Positions 1-8,139 of a stretch of DNA of 64,000 nt are shown here, piece after piece; position 1 is the stretch's first letter; each line of letters opens with the position of its first letter. Source of the stretch: Thermoanaerobaculum sp. (GTDB lineage Bacteria > Acidobacteriota > Thermoanaerobaculia > Multivoradales > UBA5704); contig JAJKHS010000025.1 in assembly GCA_021154885.1 (NCBI GenBank), forward strand, positions 1 to 64,000, in the 5' to 3' direction. Made by a program: the position numbers and the translations under genes. The notes beneath the pieces are model-generated. The model was not told the DNA's origin. It was given only the letters and a program-made list of their open reading frames with translations, and ran no database searches.

Positions 1-3000
1 GCGCACCCCGCCTTGAGCACCCCGAGGATCGCCGCCACCATCCCCGCGCTGCGCTCCAGGCGCAGCGCCACCCGCGAGCCGGGCTCCACCCCCAGGGCTT
101 CCAGGCCGCAGGCCAGGCGCTCGGCCCAGCCGTTCAGCTCGCCGTAGCTCAGACGCTCGCCCTGCCAGTGGAGCGCCGGCGCCTCCGGCGTGCGCTCCGC
201 CTGCGCCGCGAAGCGCTCGTGCAGACCCAGGATCTCCCCGGTTTCGACAGAAGGCTCGGCCGGCCCGCTCCACTCCACCAGGAGCTGCTGGCGCTCCCGG
301 CGCGACAGCAGGGACACCGCCAGCACCGGCGCCTCCGGCCTCTCGACCATGGCCGCCAGCAGGCGCAGCAGAGATCCGCCCCAGCGCTCCACCGTCACCG
401 CGTCGAACAGGTCGGTCGCGTACTCGAGCTCCCCCGCCAGCTCTCCCTCCACCTCGGTCAGGGTCAGCGTCAGGTCGAACTTCGCGCTGTCCGTCGCCAC
501 CTCCCAGGGGGTGAGCCGGAGCCCCGGCAGCTCGAGCGCCGGCATCGGCGCGTTCTGGAGCGCGAAGGCCACCTGGAAGAGGGGCGTGTAGGCCAGGCTG
601 CGCTCGGGCGCCAGCTCCTCCACCAGCTTCTCGAACGGCACCTCCTGGTGCGCGTAGGCCGCCAGGCACTCCTGCCGCACCCGCGCCACCAGGTCGCGGA
701 CGCTGGGCTCGCCCGACAGGTCGCCGCGCAGCACGAGGAGATTGGCGAAGAAGCCGATCAGCCCTTCGAGCTCCACCCGGCCGCGGTTGGCGATCGGCGT
801 CCCGACGCTCAACAGCTCCCGTCCGGAGAGCCGGGAGAGGAGGGACGCCATCCCGGCGAGGAGGCCCATGAACAGGGTCGCTCCCTCCTCGCGGGCGAGC
901 TCGCTCAGACCGGCGGCCAGCCGACGGCCGACGCGGAACGGGAGGAGCGCGCCCCGGCCCGAGCGCCGGGCCGGGCGCTGCCGGTCGGTGGGCAGCTCGA
1001 GCAGCGCCGGCAGGCTCGCCAGAGGGCGCCAGAAGTCGACCTCGGCGGCGAGCGCCGGGCCGGCGAGCGACTGCCGCTGCCAGACGGCGAAGTCCCGGTA
1101 CTGCAGCGCCAGCTCCGGCAATGGCGGCAAGGGTGGCCGCTCGCCCGCCCGGTACGCGGCGTAGAGCGTCCCGAGCTCGCGCACCAGCACCCCCAGGGAC
1201 CAGCCGTCCGCGATGACGTGGTGCAGGCCGGCGAAGAGCGCGTACCCGGCCCCGCCGGGGGCCGCGGGCAGGCTCATCAGCAGCGGCCGGAACAGCGGGC
1301 CGCGCTCGAGGTCGAAGGGGCGCCCGGCCTCGGCGGCGGCGATCCTCTCCACCTCCATCTCCATCTCAGACATCGCCGCCGCGTCCAACCCTGAAAGGTC
1401 GACCACCGGCAGGGGGAACGCCCCGCCCGCCGGCCGCACCACCTGCACGGGATCGCCCTGGACCGCCGTGAACACGGTGCGCAGCGTCTCGTGGCGGCGG
1501 ACGATCTCGCCGAGCGCGGCGGCCAGGGCCGCGACGTCGAGGTCCCCCTCCAGGCGCAGGCCCAGGGCCAGGTTGTAGGTCGTGCTCCCGGGCTGCAGGC
1601 GGTCGAGGAACCACAGACGGTTCTGGGCGAAGGAGAGCGGCCAGTGGTCCCGCGCCCCCTGCAGGCGAGGGAGCAGGGGCGCCGGCGGGGCGCCGCGCCG
1701 CAGGGTGGCGACGCGGGCCGCCAGGGCGGCGACCGTCGGCGCCTCGAACAGCGTGCGCAGGGCGAGGTCCACCCCGAACGCCGCCCGCACCCGCGACACC
1801 ACCTGGGTCGCCAGCAGCGAATGGCCGCCGAGCTCGAAGAAGTTGCCGGCGATCCCGACCCGCTCGAGCCCCAGCACGTCCGCCCAGATGGCGGCGAGCT
1901 GCTCCTCGGCGGCGTCGCGGGGCGCCACGTAGCCCGCGCCGCGCTCCGCCGCCGCCACGGCAGGCAGCGCCGCCTGGTCGAGCTTGCCGTTGGCGTTGAG
2001 CGGCAGGACCGGCAGGAGCATGAAATCCGCCGGCACCATGTACTCCGGCAGGAGCTGCCGCAGGTAGGCGCGCAGCTCCTCGAACGGCGGCGCCGGCTCC
2101 CCCTCCGGCACCAGGTAGGCGACCAGCCGCTGCCCTTCGCCCGGCGCCGGCTGGGCCACCACCGCCACGTCGCGCAGCCCCGGGTGGCGGGCGAGCACGG
2201 TCTCCACCTCTCCCAGCTCGACCCGGAAGCCGCGGACCTTCACCTGCCCGTCGCGCCGCCCCAGGTACTCGATGGCGCCGGTCGCCAGATAGCGCGCCAG
2301 GTCGCCGGTGCGGTAGAGGCGCTCTCCCGCGCCCCCGGAGTGGGGGTCGGGGACCATCTTCTGCGCCGTCAGCACCGAGTCGTTGAGATAGCCGCGCGGC
2401 ACGGCGAAACCGCCCGCGTAGAGCTCGCCCAGAACGCCGGCCGGCACCGGCTCCAGGCGCTCGTCGAGGAGGTGGATGCGAACGCGGGCGATGGTGCGTC
2501 CCACCGCGGGGATGGCCGGCCAGTCCGCCGGCTCGCCGGCGAGCGTCAGGGAGCTCACCACGTGCGTCTCCGACGCGCCGTACTGGTTGTGCAGCTTGCA
2601 GCCGGGCAGCCGCTCGAACAGAGCGCGCACGGCGGGCGTCACCCGCAACTGCTCGCCGGCGGTGATCACCTCGCGCAGACGGGCCGGCAGCTCCGGGCGC
2701 CCGGCGAGCGCCTCCGCCAGGTGCTTCAGCGCGGCGTACGGCAGGTGCAGGCGCTCGATCCCCTCGGCCGCCACGAAGCGGCCCAGCCCCTCGATGTCGC
2801 GACGCGTCATCTCGTCGACCACCACCAGGGTGCCCTCCCGGCACCAGGAGGTGAAGATCTCCTGGAAGCTGACGCAGAAGCCGAAGGTGGCGTACTGGGC
2901 GGTGCGCGTGGGCGCGGCGAGCGGCGAGCCGGCGAGCTGCCATTGCAGCAGGTTGGCGAACTGCCGGTGGGGGACGACGATCCCCTTGGGCGCGCCGGTC

Positions 3001-6000
3001 GAGCCGGAGGTGTAGATGACGTACATCGGGCTGTCCGGCGTCACCCCGCTCCGCGGATTCTCGGCGCTCTCGCCGGCGAACGGGTCCTCCCCGCCGTCGA
3101 GGCAGAGGGCGATGTCCCGGTGGCCCGGGAAGTGGCGCAGCAGGGCCTCCCCGGTGAGCAGCACCGAGAGCCCCGAGTCCTGGATGATGGTGGCCAGCCG
3201 CTCGCGCGGATAGGCCGGATCGAGGGCCACGATGGCGCCGCCGGCCTTGAGCACGGCGAGCGCCGCGACCACCATGTCGAGGGAGCGCTCGACGCAGATG
3301 CCGACCAGCGACTCGGGCCCGACGCCCCGCCGCCGCAGGCCGTGCGCCCAGCGGTTGGCCGTCGCGTTGAGCTCGCGGTAGGAGAGCCGGCGGCCGGCGA
3401 AGACGGCGGCCAGGGCTTCGGGGCTCTGCGCCACCTGCTCCTCCACCCACGCGTGGGCGCAGATCTCGCGGCTCGCCGCGGCCGCGACGTCGTTCCACTC
3501 GGCCAGCATCTGGTGGCGCTCCACCGGCGAGAGCAGGGGCAGCTCGCCCACCGGCCGCCCGGGGTCCGCCAGCACCGCCGCGACGAGACCCTCGAAGTGG
3601 CGGTAGAAGCGCAGCACCGTGGCGCGGTCGAAGAGGTCGCTGTTGTGCTCGACCACGCCCGCCAGCGCCCCCTGCTCCTCGCGCCAGAACATCGTCAGGT
3701 CGAACTTGGCGGTCGCCGAATCCACCGCCAGGGGGGAGACCGCGAGGTCCTCCAGCGCGATCTCCTCGCGCGGCTGGTTCTGCAGCACGAACATGATCTG
3801 GAACAGCGGGTTGCGGCTCATGTCCCGCTCGGGCTGGAGCTCCTCGACCAGCCGCTCGAAGGGGAGGTCCTCGTGCGCATAGGCACCCAGGGTGACCTCG
3901 CTCACCCGCCGCAGCAGCGCGGCGAAGGTCGGGGAGCCGGAGAGGTCGGTGCGCAGCACCAGGGTGTTGGCGAAGAAGCCGAACACCCCTTCGAGCTGGC
4001 GGCGGTTGCGGTTGGCGATCGGCGAGCCCACGGGCACGTCCGTCTGCCCGCTGTAGCGCCAGAGCAGGGTCTGGAAAGCCGCCAGCAGGGTCATGAACAG
4101 GGTCGCCCCATGGCGTTGCGCCAGGGCGTGGAGGGCGCGGGTCGTCGCGCCATCCAGGCGCACCGGCCGGCTCATGCCGCGGAAGGTCTCGACCGCCGGC
4201 CGCGGCCGGTCGCCGGGCAGCTCCAGCCCCGTGGTGCCGGCCAGTTGCCGGCGCCAGTAGGCGAGCTGCGCCGCCAGCCGTTCGCCGGCGAGCTGCTCGC
4301 GTTGCGCGACGGCATAGTCGGCGTACTGCAGGGGGAGCGGCGGCAGCGGCGAGGGACGGCCGGCGCAGAAGGCCCGGTACAGGGCGGTGATCTCGCGCAC
4401 GAAGATCTCCGACGACCAGCCGTCGGAGACGATGTGGTGCAGGGTGTGGACCAGCACGTGGTCGCGTCCGTCCAGGCGGTAGAGGACCACCCGCAGGAGC
4501 GGCCCGCGGGCGAGGTCGAACGGCCGCCGGGTCTCGGCGGTGACCAGGAGCTCGACCTCGCCCTCCCGCGCCGCGGGCGGCAGCGCGGCGAGGTCGATCA
4601 GGGGCAGGCCCACCGCGACGGCCGGCGCGATCACCTGGTACGGACGGCCGTCCTGGTCGCCGAAGGTGGTGCGCAGCGCCCCATGGCGCGCCACCAGCTC
4701 CGCCAGCGCCGGCGTCAGGACCTCGGGGCGCAGCCCGCCGCGCAGCCGCACGGCGCCGGGGATGTTGTAGAAGGGCGTCCCTGGCTCAAGCTGCTCCAGG
4801 AACCACAACCGCTCCTGCGCGAAGGAGAGCGGCCAGGGGCCGGCGGCGCTGGGCAGCGCCTGGATGGGCGCCGCTCCCGCCTGGCGCGCCGCGAGGCGCT
4901 GCGCCAGATGGTGCAGCGCCGTGGCGCTCAGGGTCTCCGGGCGGACCGGCTCCTCCTCCCCCTGCTCGCGCAGGCCCGCCATCATGGCGTGGGAGATCGC
5001 CGCCGCCAGCGCGTTGAAGGTGGGCTCCCGGAACAGGGTGCGCACCCCGAGGTCGACGCCGAACACCTCGCGCACCCGCGAGTTCAGCCGGATGCCCATC
5101 AGGGAGTGGCCGCCGAGGGCGAAGAAGTCGTCCGTCTCGCCGACCTCGGGGACCTCCAGCACCTCCGTCCAGAGGGCGGCGAGCAGGGCCTCGAAGTCGT
5201 TGCCCAGGCCGGCGCGGCGCGTCTCGCCCCCGCCGCCCGCCGCCGGCCTGGGCAGGGCGCCGCGATCCAGCTTGCCGTTGGGCAGGCGCGGCAGGGTCTT
5301 CAGGATCATCAGGGCCGAGGGCACCATGAACTCCGGCAGGCGCGCGGCCAGGAAGGCGCGCAGCTCGCTGGCGGTGGGCGGCTCCCCCGCCCCGCCGGGC
5401 ACGGCGTAGCCGGCCAACTGCTGCCCGCGCACGGCGACCACCCCCTCCCGCACCGCCGGATGGGAGGCGAGCACGGCCTCGATCTCGCCGAGCTCGATGC
5501 GGAAGCCGCGCACCTTGACCTGGCCGTCGACCCGGCCGAGGTATTCGAGCTCGCCGTTGGGACGCAGCCGGGCCAGGTCGCCGGAGCGGTAGAGCCGCCC
5601 TCCCGGCGCCGGGCTCCAGGGATCGGGGAGGAAGCGCTCCGCCGTCAGCGCCGGGCGGCCGAAATAGCCCCGCGCGAGGCCGGCGCCGGCGACGTACAGC
5701 TCGCCGGGGAGGCCGGGGGCGAGCCGCCGCTGCGCGCGATCGAGGACGTGGCTGCGCACGTTGGCGAGCGGGCGGCCGATCGGCGCGCCCTTCGCTCCGG
5801 CCGCCAGAACATCCGGCAGGCAGGGGTGGAAGGTGGCGTCGATCGCCACCTCGGTCGGTCCGTAGAGGTTGCACAGCGCCGCGTCGAGGCGGGCGAAGAA
5901 ACGGGCGCACAGCTCGGCGGAGAGCGCCTCGCCGCCGCAGAACACGCGGCGCAGGCTGCGGCCCGCGGCGGCGAGCCCTGGCTCGTCGAGCACGGTCTCC

Positions 6001-8135
6001 AACTGCGACGGGACGAACTGCAGGTGGGTGACGCCGTGCGCCGCCGCCGCCGCGACCAGGTAGGCCGGATCGCGGTGCCCGTCGGGCTCGGCGAGCACCA
6101 GGCAGGCGCCGGCCAGCAGGGGCGAGAAGATCTCCCACACCGAGGCGTCGAAGCTGTACGAGGTCTTCTGCAGCACGCGGTCGTCGGGACCGAGCGGGAA
6201 GGCGTGCTGCATCCAGAGGAGGCGGTTGAGGATGGCGCGGTGGCTGATCATCACCCCCTTGGGCCGGCCGGTCGAGCCGGAGGTGTAGATCACGTAGGCC
6301 AGGCTGTCGGGCAGCCCGGCCGGCGCGCCGTCCATACCCGCCGGAAACCCCGCCGGAAATCCCTCCGGGAACGTCCCCGGCTCGTCCAGGCAGACCCGCC
6401 GGCAGCCCGCGGGCAGGCCGGCGGCGAGCCCGCGCTGCGTCAGCACCACCTCGGCGCGCGCATCGTCCACCATGAACGCCAGCCGCTCGGCGGGATACGC
6501 CGGATCGAGCGGCACGTAGGCGCCGCCGGCCTCCAGGACGCCGAGCATGCCGACCACCATGTCGAACGACCGCGGCACGCAGAGGCCGACCCGCGTGTCC
6601 GTGTCCACCCCGGCGGCGCGCAGGTGCCGGGCCAGCGCGGCGGAGCGCCGCCGCAGCTCGCCGTAGGTCATCTCCTGCTCGCCGAGCACCACGGCCGTCC
6701 GCTCCCACGAGCGCTCCGCCTGGGCGTGGAAGAGCCCATGCAGGGTGGCGGGGCCCCCGAGGTCGAGGGCCGTGTCGTTGAGCGCGGCGAGGCGCTCCCG
6801 GTCGTCGCCGGCGAGCAGCTCCAGGCTGCCGAGAGGGCGGGACGGCGCCGCCAGCGCCTGGTCGAGGAGGTGGAGGTACCAGCCGCTCAGACGCTCGACC
6901 GCGACCGCGTCCAGCACGGCGGCGTCGTAGTCGAAGGCGGCCTCGATCGCCCCGTCCCGGCGCACACAGGACAGCCGGAGCCGGAAACGGTCGATCCAGG
7001 TCTGCCAGCGCTCCAGCCGGAAGCTCGCCGGGCCGCCGTCGCGGCGCTCGGGCTGGGTGCCGGATTCGAAGCAGAAGCTGAACCCTGAGTCCTCCCCTCC
7101 GCCCTGACCGGACACGAGGCTCCAGTCGAAGGCGTCCTGCCACTGCCGGGCGATGCGGGCGGCCCGCGCCATGGTCGCCAGCGCGGCGTCGAACCCCAGG
7201 GTCTCGACGACCTCGCCGGTCACCGGGACCGAGGAGGCGAGCAGCCCCAGGGCCTCGGCGAGATCCTCGTGGTCACGGCCCGGGAAGGCCACGCCGATGA
7301 CCACCTGGGGGCGGTCGACCAGCCGGTCGATCAGCACCCTCCAGGTCGTCAGCAGCACGTCGGAGGGCTCCACGCCCGCGCCGCGGGCGAGGGCCTCGAG
7401 GCGCTCCAGCCGCTCGCCCCCGAGCGTCCGGCGCAGCGTGCGCGGGGTGAACGGGGTGAGGGCGCCGCGCTCGAAGGGGAGCCGCACCGCGAGCTCGCCG
7501 CCGAGCCCGAGGCGCCGCCAGTAGGCGGCGCCCGCCGCGTTCTCCACGCCGGAGCGCTGCTCGAGCTGCCAGGCGGCGACGTCGGCGTACTGCACCGGCT
7601 CGCCGAGCGCGAGCGGCGCCTCGCCGGCGGGCACCGCCGCGTGACAGCACGCGATCTCCCGCACCAGGCAGTCGAACGTCGCGGCGTCGGCGAACAGCGC
7701 CGGCAGCGCCAGGAGGAGCGCCGCCCGCCGGGGTTCGAGCACCGCCAGGACGGCGCGCAGGGCCGGTTCCGCCGGCGCGTCGCCGCCGGCGGGACCGCAG
7801 ATCTCGCCGCCCAGCCGCTCCAGGTCGCGCTCCTGCAGCTCGGCCGGCAGGCCGGAGAGGTCGGTGCGCCGCAACGGCAGGCTCGCGGCGTCGGCGATCA
7901 CCTGGACCGGAATGCTGGTCCCGGGCAGCAGGCGGATCGTCGTGCGCAGCGCCTCGTGGCGCTGCACCACGCGGCGGAGGGCCTCCTCCAGGCGCGCGGC
8001 GACGATCTCCCCCTCGACCGCGGCGACGCCCAGCGCGTAGGCCGGCATCCCCCGTTCGTCGCGCGACAGCCGCCAGGGGCGCTCCTGGAGGGGGGAGAGC
8101 CGGAACCCCTGGACAGCCTCTTGCATCGTCTCCAT
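1..8135 (-). CDS. Non-ribosomal peptide synthetase, C*-A-T-C-A-T-C-A (C-terminally truncated by window)
   Basis: Large NRPS; 2711 codons are visible from ATG 8135 and the frame stays open to the left edge. Reading the complement gives: a condensation-like domain whose HHxxxDG site is replaced by LPALFADAATF (about residue 144); an A domain (TSGSTGRPKG about 617, pocket D-A-W-Q-F-G-L-I-D-K, which matches the Gln code I know); a carrier (GGHSL about 1008); a C domain with HHIVSDG (about 1235); an A domain with a Pro-like pocket C-V-Q-H-I-A-Q-V-V-K in which the usual Asp235 is Cys (about 1754); a carrier (GGHSL about 2103); a C domain with HHVIADG (about 2305); and the start of a further A domain. 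There are no epimerase domains. The ATG lies 4 bp after the upstream permease stop, so co-translation is likely. The release domain must lie outside the window. Amino-acid calls are pocket-based inferences. Confidence 0.93.
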   Translation of the reverse strand, partial: METMQEAVQGFRLSPLQERPWRLSRDERGMPAYALGVAAVEGEIVAARLEEALRRVVQRHEALRTTIRLLPGTSIPVQVIADAASLPLRRTDLSGLPAELQERDLERLGGEICGPAGGDAPAEPALRAVLAVLEPRRAALLLALPALFADAATFDCLVREIACCHAAVPAGEAPLALGEPVQYADVAAWQLEQRSGVENAAGAAYWRRLGLGGELAVRLPFERGALTPFTPRTLRRTLGGERLERLEALARGAGVEPSDVLLTTWRVLIDRLVDRPQVVIGVAFPGRDHEDLAEALGLLASSVPVTGEVVETLGFDAALATMARAARIARQWQDAFDWSLVSGQGGGEDSGFSFCFESGTQPERRDGGPASFRLERWQTWIDRFRLRLSCVRRDGAIEAAFDYDAAVLDAVAVERLSGWYLHLLDQALAAPSRPLGSLELLAGDDRERLAALNDTALDLGGPATLHGLFHAQAERSWERTAVVLGEQEMTYGELRRRSAALARHLRAAGVDTDTRVGLCVPRSFDMVVGMLGVLEAGGAYVPLDPAYPAERLAFMVDDARAEVVLTQRGLAAGLPAGCRRVCLDEPGTFPEGFPAGFPAGMDGAPAGLPDSLAYVIYTSGSTGRPKGVMISHRAILNRLLWMQHAFPLGPDDRVLQKTSYSFDASVWEIFSPLLAGACLVLAEPDGHRDPAYLVAAAAAHGVTHLQFVPSQLETVLDEPGLAAAGRSLRRVFCGGEALSAELCARFFARLDAALCNLYGPTEVAIDATFHPCLPDVLAAGAKGAPIGRPLANVRSHVLDRAQRRLAPGLPGELYVAGAGLARGYFGRPALTAERFLPDPWSPAPGGRLYRSGDLARLRPNGELEYLGRVDGQVKVRGFRIELGEIEAVLASHPAVREGVVAVRGQQLAGYAVPGGAGEPPTASELRAFLAARLPEFMVPSALMILKTLPRLPNGKLDRGALPRPAAGGGGETRRAGLGNDFEALLAALWTEVLEVPEVGETDDFFALGGHSLMGIRLNSRVREVFGVDLGVRTLFREPTFNALAAAISHAMMAGLREQGEEEPVRPETLSATALHHLAQRLAARQAGAAPIQALPSAAGPWPLSFAQERLWFLEQLEPGTPFYNIPGAVRLRGGLRPEVLTPALAELVARHGALRTTFGDQDGRPYQVIAPAVAVGLPLIDLAALPPAAREGEVELLVTAETRRPFDLARGPLLRVVLYRLDGRDHVLVHTLHHIVSDGWSSEIFVREITALYRAFCAGRPSPLPPLPLQYADYAVAQREQLAGERLAAQLAYWRRQLAGTTGLELPGDRPRPAVETFRGMSRPVRLDGATTRALHALAQRHGATLFMTLLAAFQTLLWRYSGQTDVPVGSPIANRNRRQLEGVFGFFANTLVLRTDLSGSPTFAALLRRVSEVTLGAYAHEDLPFERLVEELQPERDMSRNPLFQIMFVLQNQPREEIALEDLAVSPLAVDSATAKFDLTMFWREEQGALAGVVEHNSDLFDRATVLRFYRHFEGLVAAVLADPGRPVGELPLLSPVERHQMLAEWNDVAAAASREICAHAWVEEQVAQSPEALAAVFAGRRLSYRELNATANRWAHGLRRRGVGPESLVGICVERSLDMVVAALAVLKAGGAIVALDPAYPRERLATIIQDSGLSVLLTGEALLRHFPGHRDIALCLDGGEDPFAGESAENPRSGVTPDSPMYVIYTSGSTGAPKGIVVPHRQFANLLQWQLAGSPLAAPTRTAQYATFGFCVSFQEIFTSWCREGTLVVVDEMTRRDIEGLGRFVAAEGIERLHLPYAALKHLAEALAGRPELPARLREVITAGEQLRVTPAVRALFERLPGCKLHNQYGASETHVVSSLTLAGEPADWPAIPAVGRTIARVRIHLLDERLEPVPAGVLGELYAGGFAVPRGYLNDSVLTAQKMVPDPHSGGAGERLYRTGDLARYLATGAIEYLGRRDGQVKVRGFRVELGEVETVLARHPGLRDVAVVAQPAPGEGQRLVAYLVPEGEPAPPFEELRAYLRQLLPEYMVPADFMLLPVLPLNANGKLDQAALPAVAAAERGAGYVAPRDAAEEQLAAIWADVLGLERVGIAGNFFELGGHSLLATQVVSRVRAAFGVDLALRTLFEAPTVAALAARVATLRRGAPPAPLLPRLQGARDHWPLSFAQNRLWFLDRLQPGSTTYNLALGLRLEGDLDVAALAAALGEIVRRHETLRTVFTAVQGDPVQVVRPAGGAFPLPVVDLSGLDAAAMSEMEMEVERIAAAEAGRPFDLERGPLFRPLLMSLPAAPGGAGYALFAGLHHVIADGWSLGVLVRELGTLYAAYRAGERPPLPPLPELALQYRDFAVWQRQSLAGPALAAEVDFWRPLASLPALLELPTDRQRPARRSGRGALLPFRVGRRLAAGLSELAREEGATLFMGLLAGMASLLSRLSGRELLSVGTPIANRGRVELEGLIGFFANLLVLRGDLSGEPSVRDLVARVRQECLAAYAHQEVPFEKLVEELAPERSLAYTPLFQVAFALQNAPMPALELPGLRLTPWEVATDSAKFDLTLTLTEVEGELAGELEYATDLFDAVTVERWGGSLLRLLAAMVERPEAPVLAVSLLSRRERQQLLVEWSGPAEPSVETGEILGLHERFAAQAERTPEAPALHWQGERLSYGELNGWAERLACGLEALGVEPGSRVALRLERSAGMVAAILGVLKAGC

Positions 8136-8139
8136 CGGC

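Noticed and set aside
1491..7088. Very long plus-strand open frame (over 1800 codons) opposite the NRPS, and similar frames at 19855-24204, 14350-17193 and 46905-48350
   Set aside because: High-GC antisense or out-of-frame shadows of genes with clear domains; composition is Arg/Gly/Ala-rich with no motif.
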